NCBI RefSeq assembly: GCF_030269125.1
Contig: NZ_BSSM01000012.1
Span: 1-64,000, forward strand
Direction of reading: 5' to 3'
Length of the DNA stretch: 64,000 nucleotides
Origin: Streptomyces hygroscopicus subsp. hygroscopicus
GTDB lineage: Bacteria > Actinomycetota > Actinomycetes > Streptomycetales > Streptomycetaceae
The notes under the pieces were generated by a model, which was not told the DNA's origin, ran no database searches, and saw only the letters and a program-made list of their open reading frames with translations. Shown here piece after piece: positions 16,775 through 25,304 of the stretch. Within the stretch, counting starts at the first letter, position 1; every line of letters begins with the position of its first letter. The position numbers and the translations under genes are program-made.

Positions 16775-16780
16775 CGCCGT

Positions 16781-17809
16781 TCACGCGTGCGGCCGGGGCG
16801 TCCGTGGGGGCGCCGTGGAGCCTCGTACGACGAGTTCGACCGGGATGTCGCCCCCCGCGGGCTCGTGGCCCTCCAGGACGGCCAGCAGGGCGTGCATGCC
16901 GCGTTCGCCGAAGAGTTCGGCGTCGAGGTGGACGGTGGTGAGTTCGGGGTCGAGGGCGGTGGCGAGGGCGAGGTCGTCGATGCCGGTGACGGAGACGTCG
17001 TCGGGGACGCGCAGGCCGAGGCGGCGCAGGGCCTTGTAGGCGCCGGCGGCGAGTTTGTCGTCGTCGCAGACGATCGCGGTGGGGCGCGGCCCTGGGGTGG
17101 TGAGGGCGGTCTCGGCGGCGGCGCGGGCGCCCTCGATGGAGATGGGCGCGCGGGCGGTGCGGAGTCCGGTGCCGGGGACGGCGGCGAGGCGGGCGCCGAG
17201 TGCGCGGGCGCGGGCTTCGAAGGTCCAGGAGGGTACGTCGGCGGCGAGGTGGAGGATGCGGCGGTGACCGAGGCCGAGGAGGTGGTCGGCGACCTGGCGG
17301 ATGCCGTCGGCGATGTCGAGGTTGACGGTGGCGGCGCCGGGGCTGCCGGTGGGGTCGCTGTCGAGCATGACGAGGGGGAGGCGGTCGCCGCGGATGGCGG
17401 TGAGGGCGTCGGCGGCCATGGAGGAGGCCAGGACGCCGTCGAGGGCGGCCTGGGCGGAGGCGAACGGGTCGCGGGCCGGACCGATGCCTTCGGGGGAGGG
17501 GTAGAGGACGACACCGAAGCCGTGCTCGGCGGCGACGCGGGCGGCGCCGGTGTAGACACCGGCGAAGAATTCCGTGGTGAGGGCGGGGACGACGAGCAGG
17601 ACGGTGCGGGTGCGGCCGAGGCGGAGGTTGCGGGCGGCGAGGTTGGGCCGGTAGTCGAGGGCGCGGGCGGCTTGGCGGACGCGCTCGGCGGTGGCCTCGG
17701 AGACGCGGCCGCGCCATTTGTCGCCGAGGACGAGGGAGACGGCGGCCTGCGAGACGCCGGCCGCGTGGGCGACGTCCCGGCTGGTTGGGCGCGTGCTGCT
17801 GCGTGCCAC
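16781..17809 (-). CDS. LacI-family transcriptional regulator
   Basis: 342 residues. The N-terminal LacI helix-turn-helix reads TSRDVAHAAGVSQAAVSLVL with the hinge helix YRPNLAARNLRLGRT, followed by a periplasmic-binding-protein-like effector domain (VLLVVPALTTEFFAGVYTGA to VSVTGIDDLALATAL). The start is GTG 17809. Diverges from an MFS gene across 121 bp containing a TACGTA-based inverted repeat, which suggests it represses both itself and the exporter. Effector unknown, typically a sugar. Confidence 0.93.
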   Translation of the reverse strand: MARSSTRPTSRDVAHAAGVSQAAVSLVLGDKWRGRVSEATAERVRQAARALDYRPNLAARNLRLGRTRTVLLVVPALTTEFFAGVYTGAARVAAEHGFGVVLYPSPEGIGPARDPFASAQAALDGVLASSMAADALTAIRGDRLPLVMLDSDPTGSPGAATVNLDIADGIRQVADHLLGLGHRRILHLAADVPSWTFEARARALGARLAAVPGTGLRTARAPISIEGARAAAETALTTPGPRPTAIVCDDDKLAAGAYKALRRLGLRVPDDVSVTGIDDLALATALDPELTTVHLDAELFGERGMHALLAVLEGHEPAGGDIPVELVVRGSTAPPRTPRPHA

Positions 17810-17850
17810 TGGGGGCCTGCTCCTTCACCTGGACGCCTGAACAGCGCACA

Positions 17851-17883
17851 TGGTACGTATGAGAGCGGAAGTTATACGTAACA
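17851..17883. promoter_or_regulatory. Candidate LacI-type operator (inverted TACGTA pair)
   Basis: TGGTACGTATGAG (17851-17863) and, on the other strand, TGTTACGTATAAC (17871-17883) match at 10 of 13 positions as an inverted pair. They lie between the divergent lacI-type and MFS genes. Confidence 0.5.
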
Positions 17884-17930
17884 CCTGGGGCGTCGAGGCG
17901 CCCCGTGCGAGCCACGGGAGGCGCCGCGAC

Positions 17931-19190
17931 ATGGCCACGGGTTATCTGGAGATACTCCGGGCGCGGCATGCGCTGCGCCTGCTGACGGGCACGCTGGTGG
18001 GCCGGCTGCCGAACGCGACGGCCGCGATCGCCCTGGTGCTGTTCGTGCGCGCCTCGGGCGGCACGTACAGCCTGGCGGGCGCCCTGGCGGCGGTCTACGG
18101 CGTGGCGAACGCGGTGGGGCAGCCGGTGCTGGGCCGGCTGGTGGATCTGTACGGACAGCCGCGGGTACAGCTGCCCGCGGCCGTCCTCGCGGCCCTGTCG
18201 ATGACGGTGTTCGCGTTCTCCGGCACCGATCCGCTGCCGCTCGCGTACGCGGCCGTGGCCGCGTCCGGGCTGTGCGCGCCACCGCTGGAGGGCGGCCTGC
18301 GGGCCCTGTGGCCGTCCGTGCTGCGCGGTGAGGAGCAGGTGCACTCGGCGTACGCGATGGACGCGGTGGCCCAGGAGGTCATGTTCACGGTGGGGCCGCT
18401 GCTGGTGACGCTGTGCGCGTCCGTGTGGGACGCGCGCGCGGCACTGCTGGTGCTGAACGTGCTGGGTGTGCTGGGCGCGCTGTCGGTGGTGGTGTCGGCG
18501 CCGTCGCGGGCGTGGCGGTCGGCGCCGCGGGAGGCGCACTGGCTGGGCGCGCTGCGTTCGCCGGGGCTGCTGGCGTTGCTGGGCGCGTTCCTGTTCGTGG
18601 GGATCGCGCTGGGTTCGATCACGGTGGCGTCGGTCTCGTACGCGGACGGTCATGGCGGTGACGCGGTGTACGGCTGGTTGATGGCGGGGCTGGGGCTGGG
18701 TGCGCTGGTGGGTGGCTCGGTGTACGGGGCGCGGCAGTGGGCGGGGGTGCCGGAGCGGCGACTGCGGGTGCTGGTGGCGCTTCTGGCGGTGTGTTATCTG
18801 CCCTTGATGCTGATGCCGGGCGCGGTGGCGATGGTGCTGCTGTCGGTGGTGTCGGGTGTGTTCCTCGCGCCGTGCATCGCGTGCGCGTTCATCCTGGTGG
18901 ACCGGCACGCGCCGAGGGGTACGGTCACGGAGGCGTTCTCGTGGCTGGTGACGACGTTCACGGTGGGCGCGTCGGTGGGGACGGGGCTCGCGGGGCCGGT
19001 GGTCCAGGCCGGCGGCACCGTCTGGGGTTTCGCGGTGCCGGGCGCGGCGGGGGCGGTGTCGTTGCTGGTGTTGCTGGCGACGGGGCGGGTCCTCGCAGCT
19101 CCCGCGCGGGGGGCGGTGATTGCGGCTTCATCGGAAAATGATCCAAATCGTGCTGTCGAACCCCGTTTCAGCTCCACGGATCGGGCGTAA
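17931..19190 (+). CDS. MFS transporter
   Basis: 419 residues, about 12 hydrophobic segments, starting MATGYLEILRARHALRLL. ATG 17931 is preceded by GGGAGG. The loop between helices 2 and 3 (GRLVDLYGQPRVQLP) resembles the MFS signature loop. It has DHA1-like exporter character with no solute-specific motif. Divergent from the LacI-type regulator and followed 9 nt later by pafA, although pafA appears to have its own promoter at the end of this gene. Confidence 0.88.
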   Translation: MATGYLEILRARHALRLLTGTLVGRLPNATAAIALVLFVRASGGTYSLAGALAAVYGVANAVGQPVLGRLVDLYGQPRVQLPAAVLAALSMTVFAFSGTDPLPLAYAAVAASGLCAPPLEGGLRALWPSVLRGEEQVHSAYAMDAVAQEVMFTVGPLLVTLCASVWDARAALLVLNVLGVLGALSVVVSAPSRAWRSAPREAHWLGALRSPGLLALLGAFLFVGIALGSITVASVSYADGHGGDAVYGWLMAGLGLGALVGGSVYGARQWAGVPERRLRVLVALLAVCYLPLMLMPGAVAMVLLSVVSGVFLAPCIACAFILVDRHAPRGTVTEAFSWLVTTFTVGASVGTGLAGPVVQAGGTVWGFAVPGAAGAVSLLVLLATGRVLAAPARGAVIAASSENDPNRAVEPRFSSTDRA

Positions 19191-19193
19191 TGT
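19188..19193 (+). promoter_or_regulatory. -10 element for leaderless pafA
   Basis: TAATGT overlaps the MFS stop codon and ends 6 nt before the pafA ATG; there is no Shine-Dalgarno sequence. A possible -35 GTTTCA lies 17 nt upstream (weak). Confidence 0.45.
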
Positions 19194-19199
19194 TCCCTC

Positions 19200-20561
19200 A
19201 TGGACCGCCGCATTTTCGGGCTGGAGAACGAGTACGGCGTCACGTGCACGTTCAGGGGACAGCGCCGCCTGTCGCCTGACGAGGTGGCGCGGTACCTCTT
19301 CCGCCGTGTCGTGTCATGGGGCCGCAGCAGCAATGTCTTTCTGCGGAACGGCGCCCGGCTGTATCTCGACGTGGGCTCACATCCGGAATACGCGACACCC
19401 GAGTGTGACAATGTGATCGAACTGGTCACCCACGACAAGGCCGGCGAGCGCATTCTCGAGGGACTCCTGGTGGACGCGGAACGACGCCTGCACGAGGAGG
19501 GAATCGCGGGCGACGTCTACCTGTTCAAGAACAACACCGATTCGGCGGGCAACTCGTACGGCTGCCACGAGAACTATCTGGTGGCGCGGCACGGCGAGTT
19601 CTCCCGGCTCGCGGACATTCTGATCCCCTTCCTGGTCACGCGGCAGTTGCTGTGTGGCGCGGGCAAGGTGCTGCAGACTCCGCGGGGTGCCGTGTACTGC
19701 GTGAGTCAGCGGGCCGAGCACATCTGGGAGGGCGTGTCGTCGGCGACGACGCGTTCCAGGCCGATCATCAACACCCGTGACGAGCCGCACGCGGACGCGG
19801 AGCGTTACCGCAGGCTGCACGTCATCGTGGGCGACTCGAACATGTCGGAGACGACGATGCTGCTGAAGGTCGGCGCGACCGACCTGGTGCTGCGGATGAT
19901 CGAGGCGGGCACGGTGATGCGGGACCTGACCCTGGAGAACCCCATCCGGGCGATCCGCGAGGTCAGTCACGACATCACGGGGCGGCGCAAGGTGCGTCTG
20001 GCCAGTGGCCGGGAGGCGTCGGCGCTGGAGGTGCAGCGCGAGTACTTCGACAAGGCCGTCGACTTCTGCGACCGCCGCGGTATCCGTACGGGTACGGTCG
20101 CGCGGGTCCTGGAGCTGTGGGGCCGCACCCTGGACGCGATCGAGACGGAGGAGCTGGACCGGATCGAGACCGAGATCGACTGGGTGATGAAGTACAAGCT
20201 CATCGAGCGGTACCGGGCCAAGCACAACATGACGATGTCGCATCCGCGGGTCGCCCAGATAGACCTCGCGTACCACGACATCCACCGTCGGCGCGGGCTG
20301 TACTACCTGCTGGAGAAGAAGGGCCAGGCGGCACGGGTCTGCAATGACGTGCGGATCTTCGAGGGCAAGTCGGTTCCGCCGCAGACGACTCGGGCACGGC
20401 TGCGCGGTGACTTCATCCGGCGGGCGCAGGAGCAGCGCCGGGACTTCACGGTCGACTGGGTGCATCTGAAGCTCAACGACCAGGCGCAGCGCACCGTGTT
20501 GTGCAAGGACCCGTTCCGTTCGGTGGACGACCGGGTGGAGAAGCTGATCGCCGGGATGTAG
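19200..20561 (+). CDS. pafA: Pup-protein ligase PafA
   Basis: 453 residues, glutamine-synthetase-related ligase starting MDRRIFGLENEYGVTC (nucleotide/Mg-binding Glu in LENEYG) with NTRDEPHADAERYRRLHV shared with Dop. It forms the isopeptide bond between the C-terminal Glu of Pup and substrate lysines, using ATP. It is separated from the pup-prcBA operon by the lacI/MFS pair. It reads directly on from the MFS stop and is probably leaderless from TAATGT. Confidence 0.97.
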   Translation: MDRRIFGLENEYGVTCTFRGQRRLSPDEVARYLFRRVVSWGRSSNVFLRNGARLYLDVGSHPEYATPECDNVIELVTHDKAGERILEGLLVDAERRLHEEGIAGDVYLFKNNTDSAGNSYGCHENYLVARHGEFSRLADILIPFLVTRQLLCGAGKVLQTPRGAVYCVSQRAEHIWEGVSSATTRSRPIINTRDEPHADAERYRRLHVIVGDSNMSETTMLLKVGATDLVLRMIEAGTVMRDLTLENPIRAIREVSHDITGRRKVRLASGREASALEVQREYFDKAVDFCDRRGIRTGTVARVLELWGRTLDAIETEELDRIETEIDWVMKYKLIERYRAKHNMTMSHPRVAQIDLAYHDIHRRRGLYYLLEKKGQAARVCNDVRIFEGKSVPPQTTRARLRGDFIRRAQEQRRDFTVDWVHLKLNDQAQRTVLCKDPFRSVDDRVEKLIAGM

Positions 20562-20659
20562 CGCTCGGACGGGCTCCGGGTGCGGAGGCGTCGCGGTGGT
20601 GGAGTGCCGCAGCGCCACACGGGCGTCGTGCGTTTCGCGTGCGGCGCCCGTGTCGGTCG

Positions 20660-20665
20660 TAGAGT
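20660..20665 (+). promoter_or_regulatory. -10 element upstream of the FKBP lipoprotein gene
   Basis: TAGAGT, about 45 nt before the GTG at 20711, in the 149-nt pafA-FKBP gap. No clear -35. Confidence 0.35.
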
Positions 20666-20710
20666 TGCGCGCACGTCATCCGCAAGACCGACCGATTACG
20701 AGGCTCTTCC

Positions 20711-21712
20711 GTGCGCCGACGTTCGCTTCTCATCGCCGCCGTTCCCGCTGGACTGGTCACGCTCACCGGCTGTGGCGGCAAGTCCGGTTCGAATGAGGCC
20801 GGCGCGTCTCCGTCGCCCTCGGCGCCCAGCGCGCCGCCACCCAGGATCGTGGACGGTCCGCTGCCGGCGATCACGGCGGGTACGCGGTTCGGCGAGAAGC
20901 CGACGGTGGCCAAGGGTGAGGGGGCGCCGTCGAAGAACCTGGCGGTGCGGACGGTGGTCCCGGGCAGCGGTCGTACGGTCGCGGAGAACGACTTCATCAA
21001 GGCGGACTACCTCGGGCAGATCTGGGACACCGGCAAGGTCTTCGACAATTCGTACGACCGGCACGCGCCGCTGGTGATGCAGTTGGCCCAGGGCAGTCTG
21101 ATCGACGGTTGGCGGTATGCGCTGATCGGGAAGAAGACGGGCAGCCGGGTGGAGATCGCGGTGCCGCCGACCTGGGGTTATGGCAAGGCCGGTAATCCGC
21201 AGGCGGGGATCAAGGGCACGGACACGCTGGTGTTCGTCATCGATGTGATCGATTCGTTCAACTCGAAGAGTTCGGCGCACGGCCGGGCCGTTCCGCAGAA
21301 CGACGCGGCGCTGCCGAAGGTCGGCACGGTCACCAACGGCACGGTGCCGGTGGTGACCGTGCCGCACACGGACCCGCCGGGCAAGCTGGTCTCCACGTAT
21401 GTGCTGGAGGGCGACGGTCCGGAGCTGAAGGCGGACCAGGCGGTGCTGTGCCAGTTCCAGGGGCTGGTGTGGGAGGGCGGCAAGACGTTCCAGCGGACCT
21501 ACGGTTCGGGGCGGCTGAGCCAGTTCTCGCTGACGCAGATGCAGGAGACCGTCAAGGGTCTGGCGCAGGGGCTGGTCGGCAAGAAGGTGGGGAGCCGGGT
21601 GCTGGTCGTGGTGCCGCCGGAGCTGGGGTACGGCGACAATCCGCCGAGCGGCAGCCCGGTCGGCAAGGGGGCGACGCTGGTGTTCACGGTGGACATCCTG
21701 GCCGCGATGTAG
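20711..21712 (+). CDS. Lipoprotein with two FKBP-type peptidyl-prolyl isomerase domains
   Basis: 333 residues. The signal peptide has lipobox TLTGC with lipid-modified Cys21, followed by a Ser/Pro linker. Two FKBP domains follow: about residues 75-180 (VRTVVPGSGRTV to DTLVFVIDVIDSF) and about 215-333 (VSTYVLEGDGP to GATLVFTVDILAAM). Each keeps the core GxRVxIxVPPxxGYG-like strand. The second lacks several aromatic pocket residues and may bind rather than isomerise. Probably folds exported proteins, which fits the nearby Tat genes. Confidence 0.92.
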   Translation: MRRRSLLIAAVPAGLVTLTGCGGKSGSNEAGASPSPSAPSAPPPRIVDGPLPAITAGTRFGEKPTVAKGEGAPSKNLAVRTVVPGSGRTVAENDFIKADYLGQIWDTGKVFDNSYDRHAPLVMQLAQGSLIDGWRYALIGKKTGSRVEIAVPPTWGYGKAGNPQAGIKGTDTLVFVIDVIDSFNSKSSAHGRAVPQNDAALPKVGTVTNGTVPVVTVPHTDPPGKLVSTYVLEGDGPELKADQAVLCQFQGLVWEGGKTFQRTYGSGRLSQFSLTQMQETVKGLAQGLVGKKVGSRVLVVVPPELGYGDNPPSGSPVGKGATLVFTVDILAAM

Positions 21713-21797
21713 CGAGGGGTGTCCGTGTCGGGCGGCGGGGGTGCGGAGATGAAAGACTGTCGCTGTTTCGTGTCGTACACAAGCAGGAGCTTTTGAC

Positions 21798-22169
21798 GTG
21801 AGCATCGAGAAGCCCGAGATCGACTTCCCCGAGGGCGCGCCCCCGGCGGACCTTGAGATCAAGGACATCTGGGAGGGCGACGGGCCGGTCGCGCAGGCGG
21901 GTCAGACCGTCACCGTGCACTACGTCGGTGTCGCCTTCAGCACCGGTGAGGAGTTCGACGCCAGCTGGAACCGGAACGCCCCGTTCCGCTTCCCGCTGGG
22001 CGGCGGCCGGGTCATCGCGGGCTGGGACCGTGGTGTGCAGGGCATGAAGGTCGGCGGCCGTCGCCAGCTGACCATTCCGGCCCACCTCGCCTACGGCGAC
22101 CAGAGCCCGACCCCGGCGATCAAGCCGGGCGAGACGCTGATCTTCGTGGTGGACCTGCTCGGGGTCTGA
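21798..22169 (+). CDS. Cytosolic FKBP-type peptidyl-prolyl isomerase
   Basis: 123 residues, single FKBP domain with the conserved pocket: VTVHYVGVAFSTGEEFDASW, the RVIAGWDRGVQGMKVGGRR segment, AHLAYGDQSP and LIFVVDLL. No signal peptide, so cytosolic. GTG 21798 follows CAGGAG. Lies 85 nt after the lipoprotein FKBP and is closed by a good terminator. Confidence 0.95.
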   Translation: MSIEKPEIDFPEGAPPADLEIKDIWEGDGPVAQAGQTVTVHYVGVAFSTGEEFDASWNRNAPFRFPLGGGRVIAGWDRGVQGMKVGGRRQLTIPAHLAYGDQSPTPAIKPGETLIFVVDLLGV

Positions 22170-22215
22170 GCCGTACCCGAGCCATCGGCCGTTTCCGACC
22201 GGAGCCGACCGTCTG

Positions 22216-22253
22216 GGGCCCATGCCCGTCCGGGCATGGGCCCTCGGCTTTTG
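22216..22253 (+). terminator. Terminator after FKBP gene
   Basis: 13-bp perfect inverted repeat (22216-22228 with 22231-22243) followed by a short U-rich tail (CGGCTTTTGT). Confidence 0.85.
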
Positions 22254-22278
22254 TCACCGCGCCCGGGAGCGGTACGGT
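22251..22278 (+). promoter_or_regulatory. Candidate pafB promoter
   Basis: TTGTCA (22251-22256), 16-nt spacer, TACGGT (22273-22278); start expected near 22285, leader about 33 nt. The -35 overlaps the T-tract of the preceding terminator. Confidence 0.5.
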
Positions 22279-22317
22279 CGACGGTCGGAAGCACAAAACA
22301 GAAGGCGAAGGGCGTCG

Positions 22318-23340
22318 ATGGCCATTGCCAAGGCCGAGCGGCTGATGAACCTCGCGCTGTGTCTGCTCGGCGCACGACGGCCGCTGAGCAAGCGCGAGCT
22401 GCGCGACTCCATCGAGGCATACGTCGAGGCCGCGAGGCCGGGCAGGGGTGAGGCCGCGAGGCCGGGCAGGGGTGAGGCCGCGAGGCCCGAGAAGGCGGCC
22501 GGCAGCGACGACTCCTTCAACCGGATGTTCGAGCGCGACAAGGACGATCTGCGCGAGCTGGGGCTGGTCATCGAGACCGTCGAGAACATCGACGGCGAGA
22601 TCGGCTATCTCGCCCGCCGTGACAGCAACCGGTTGCCGCCCATCACCCTGGACGCCGAGGAGGCCGCGGCCCTGGGCCTGGCCGCCAAGGTCTGGCAGCA
22701 GGCGAGGCTCGCCGGTGCCGCCAGTGGCGCCCTCCAGAAGCTGCGCGCCGCGGGGCTGCCCGAGGAGGTCGACCCGTACGAGGGGCACGCCGCGCTGGAG
22801 CCGCGCATCCCGGTGCACGAGGCCGCCTTCGAGCCGCTGATGCTGGCCTGCCGCGACCGCCGTCCGGTCCTGTTCGACTACCGCAAGGCCTCCGCGGCCC
22901 ACCCCGAGCCCCGGCATGTCGAGCCGTGGGCGCTGGAGTGCTGGCGCGGCCACTGGTACCTGGCCGGCTTCGACCGGGGGCGGGGCGCCGAGCGTGTCTT
23001 CCGGCTGTCCCGGATCACCGGCAAGGTCCGCTCCCGCGGTACGGGGTTCACGGCGCCGGTGCCCGACGTGGTCACGGTGCGGGAGACCGTCGCGGGCTGG
23101 GCGGGCGAGACCGCGGACCGCTCGGCGCTGATCCGGCTGCGCTCCGGCGCCGGCTACCCGCTGCGGGCGAAGGCCGCCAAGGTGCGCGAACTCGGTGACG
23201 GCTGGGACGAGTTGGAGATTCCGTACGGGCACGGCCTGGATGCCTGGCTGGTGGAGTTCGGCCCCGATGTGGTGGTCGTGGAGCCGGCCGAGCTGCGGGC
23301 CGACGTGGTGGACCGGCTGCGCGCCGTGGCCAAGGGCTGA
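22318..23340 (+). CDS. pafB: WYL-domain transcriptional activator PafB
   Basis: 340 residues: N-terminal winged helix (AKAERLMNLALCLLGARRPL), then a WYL domain ending in the WCX-like C-terminal region. PafB and PafC form the heterodimeric activator of the LexA/RecA-independent DNA-damage response in mycobacteria. The DNA-binding part carries an 8-residue repeat (GEAARPGR, three copies) between the first helices and the FNRMFERDKDDLRELG segment; I do not know this from other PafB proteins. It is followed by pafC after 14 nt. Confidence 0.95.
   Translation: MAIAKAERLMNLALCLLGARRPLSKRELRDSIEAYVEAARPGRGEAARPGRGEAARPEKAAGSDDSFNRMFERDKDDLRELGLVIETVENIDGEIGYLARRDSNRLPPITLDAEEAAALGLAAKVWQQARLAGAASGALQKLRAAGLPEEVDPYEGHAALEPRIPVHEAAFEPLMLACRDRRPVLFDYRKASAAHPEPRHVEPWALECWRGHWYLAGFDRGRGAERVFRLSRITGKVRSRGTGFTAPVPDVVTVRETVAGWAGETADRSALIRLRSGAGYPLRAKAAKVRELGDGWDELEIPYGHGLDAWLVEFGPDVVVVEPAELRADVVDRLRAVAKG
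22426..22488 (+). repeat. 24-bp in-frame tandem repeat in pafB
   Basis: Two identical 24-bp units (22426-22449, 22450-22473) and a partial third encode EAARPGRG repeats within the N-terminal winged-helix region. Confidence 0.9.
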
Positions 23341-23354
23341 GGGGGAGCGGGACT

Positions 23355-24374
23355 GTGGCAGGCAAACCGGCCAGGGCCGTCAACGCCATCGACCAGACCC
23401 GGCGGATGCTGTCGCTGGTGACGTATCTGCGCGAGCGGCCGGGCGCCCGGATCGCGGACGTGGCCCGCGCCTTCGGGATCACCGAGGACGAGTTGGTCGC
23501 CGACCTCGATCTCCTGCCCATGTGCGGCACCAGCTTCCGCGGCGGCGATCTGCTGGACATCGACACCGACGGCGAGCGCATCTGGTGGCACAACCCGGCC
23601 GCGCTCGGCGAGGAGGCCGCCGAGCCGCTGCGCCTGGCCGCCGACGAGGCCACCGCCCTGCTGGTGGCCGCCCGCGCCGTCGCCACCCTGCCGGGTCTGC
23701 GGGAGGGCGACCGGCAGGCCCTGCTGCGTGCCACCGCCAAGGTGGAGACCGCGGCGGGCGAGGCCGCGGGCGCCAGCTCCCGGCTGTCGGTGACCTTCGA
23801 GTCCGAGGGCGGCGTCTTCGCCGACGTGGACCGTGCGATCTCCGAGCGCCGGCGGCTGTGGATCCGCTACTACTCCCCGGCCCGCGACGAGGTCACCGAG
23901 CGCGAGATCGATCCCATCCGCCTGGTCAGCGTCGGCCACACCTACGTCGAGGCGTGGTGCCGGCGTTCCGAGGCCCGGCGCACCTTCCGGCTCGACCGGG
24001 TCGCGGAGATCCGGGTCCTGGACGAGCCGTCCGCGCCGCCCGAGGTGGAGCTGCGCGACCTGTCCGAGGCGCTGGTCCAGCCGGCCGCCGAGGATCCCGA
24101 GGTGGTCGTCGAGGTCGGGCCGGGCGGCCGCTGGGTCGCCGAGTACTACCCGCACGACAGCGCCGAGGAGCTGCCCGACGGCGGGCTGCGCATCACCCTG
24201 CGCACCCCCGAGCCGGCCTCGCTGCGCCGCCTCGCGCTGCGCCTCGGCCGGGACGGCCGGATCGTCTCCCCGCCCGAGCTGGCCGACAGCGCCCGCCGTG
24301 CGGCCCGCGAGGCCCTGGCGGCGTACGACACTCCGCCGGGCCCGGTGCCGGACGCCGCCGGGGTGCGCGGATGA
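23355..24374 (+). CDS. pafC: WYL-domain transcriptional activator PafC
   Basis: 339 residues from GTG 23355. Winged helix (AIDQTRRMLSLVTYLRERPG), then WYL domain (RRRLWIRYYSPARDEVTERE to VSVGHTYVEAWCRRSEARRT) and C-terminal WCX-like region. It pairs with PafB, its immediate upstream neighbour, as the DNA-damage-responsive activator. In mycobacteria this pair directs RNA polymerase to RecA-NDp promoters, of which several candidates are seen in this window. Confidence 0.95.
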   Translation: MAGKPARAVNAIDQTRRMLSLVTYLRERPGARIADVARAFGITEDELVADLDLLPMCGTSFRGGDLLDIDTDGERIWWHNPAALGEEAAEPLRLAADEATALLVAARAVATLPGLREGDRQALLRATAKVETAAGEAAGASSRLSVTFESEGGVFADVDRAISERRRLWIRYYSPARDEVTEREIDPIRLVSVGHTYVEAWCRRSEARRTFRLDRVAEIRVLDEPSAPPEVELRDLSEALVQPAAEDPEVVVEVGPGGRWVAEYYPHDSAEELPDGGLRITLRTPEPASLRRLALRLGRDGRIVSPPELADSARRAAREALAAYDTPPGPVPDAAGVRG

Positions 24375-24507
24375 GCCGCCGGACGGCGGGGCCCGCCCGC
24401 TCCTTACGGTGGGAACGCTCCGGGCCGCTGGGCCGGGCGGGGCGGCGGGATGGCGAGCGACCGGCGGAACGGCCGGTGGATCGACCGGTGGAAGAGGAGT
24501 GACGGCT

Positions 24508-24801
24508 GTGAGCGAGACCACGGTGTCCGGTGCGAGCGGGGTGACGGTGGCGACCGCCTTCGCCGGGATGCGGGGCGTGGCCCCCGTGGTGTTCAGAGCC
24601 GGCTGCCCGGACTGCCGGGGCCGCTTCGAGCTGGCCGCGAGCGCGCTGCGCCTGGCCATCGGCGCGAGCCACCGGACCACGTTCTACTCCTTCACCTGTC
24701 CCGACTGCGGTGCCTCGGTGCGCAAACCGGCGGGGGAGCGCATCGTCGAGCTGCTCACCGACGGCGGGGTGCGCACCCTGCGGCTTCACTCGACGGTGTA
24801 G
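24508..24801 (+). CDS. Small zinc-ribbon protein
   Basis: 97 residues from GTG 24508 (GAGGAGTGA upstream). Two CPDC knuckles 35 residues or so apart (AGCPDCRGRFELA and FTCPDCGASVRKP) form a probable structural zinc ribbon. No other domain. Lies between pafC and tatA. Function unknown. Confidence 0.78.
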   Translation: MSETTVSGASGVTVATAFAGMRGVAPVVFRAGCPDCRGRFELAASALRLAIGASHRTTFYSFTCPDCGASVRKPAGERIVELLTDGGVRTLRLHSTV

Positions 24802-24876
24802 CCGGCCGCCGCTCGTGCCGGGGCCCCGGTGCGGCCGGGTGCGGCGCGGGCCGCCGGACGGTCTAGGCTCGGCGTC

Positions 24877-25071
24877 ATGTTCTGGCCGATGTTCGCCGTA
24901 GCCATGGGGTTCCTGGGACTCGCCGTCCTGGGAGTACTCGCCGTCCGGGTGTTCGTGGAGGCGCGGCGCCTGGGGCGGCAGGTCGCGGACTCCGCGCAGC
25001 GCATCAACCGGGCCGCCGAGGACCTGGAGCGGTCGGCGGTGAGCGCGGCGCGGGCGGTGGACGCCCTGTGA
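24877..25071 (+). CDS. Small single-pass membrane protein, probably leaderless
   Basis: 64 residues: an N-terminal membrane segment (MFWPMFAVAMGFLGLAVLGV, continuing to about residue 25) followed by a charged amphipathic helix (VEARRLGRQVADSAQRINRA) that may form a coiled coil. ATG 24877 lies 7 nt after a TAGGCT -10 (24864-24869) and has no ribosome binding site. Unknown function. Its place just upstream of tatA and its single N-terminal helix recall TatA/B-like topology, but there is no Phe-Gly hinge, so I do not call it TatB. Confidence 0.65.
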   Translation: MFWPMFAVAMGFLGLAVLGVLAVRVFVEARRLGRQVADSAQRINRAAEDLERSAVSAARAVDAL

Positions 25072-25240
25072 TGTCGTCCTGTGATGCGCTTTGGGTCACT
25101 TCGCCCTGTCACCTTGCCGCTTCGGCCAGGTACGCTGCTGGTCGCGGCCCGTAGATCGAGGCGCGGTCCGCAGAGCGGGAGTACGCACGGGGTGTGTCCG
25201 ACGTTCACCCCCGGGCGATACGATCGCTGCCGGCACGATG

Positions 25241-25270
25241 GTCGGACATTTGTCCGGCCCGTCGGACAAG
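25241..25270 (+). promoter_or_regulatory. Inverted and direct GTCGGACA repeats in the tatA leader
   Basis: GTCGGACA occurs at 25241 and 25261 with TGTCCGG between them (25251-25257). The RNA could fold into either of two hairpins, about 40 nt before the tatA start. A possible promoter -10, TACGAT, is at 25219-25224. Confidence 0.35.
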
Positions 25271-25304
25271 CCGTCGCCCCGCCTCAGTGAGAAGGTGAAG
25301 ACTT

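Noticed and set aside
20652..20665. GTGTCGGTCG before TAGAGT as a PafBC box for the FKBP lipoprotein
   Set aside because: The box abuts the -10 with no 8-nt spacer.
24877..25071. Small membrane protein as TatB
   Set aside because: It lacks the Phe-Gly hinge and Pro-Glu motif after the membrane helix; left as unknown.
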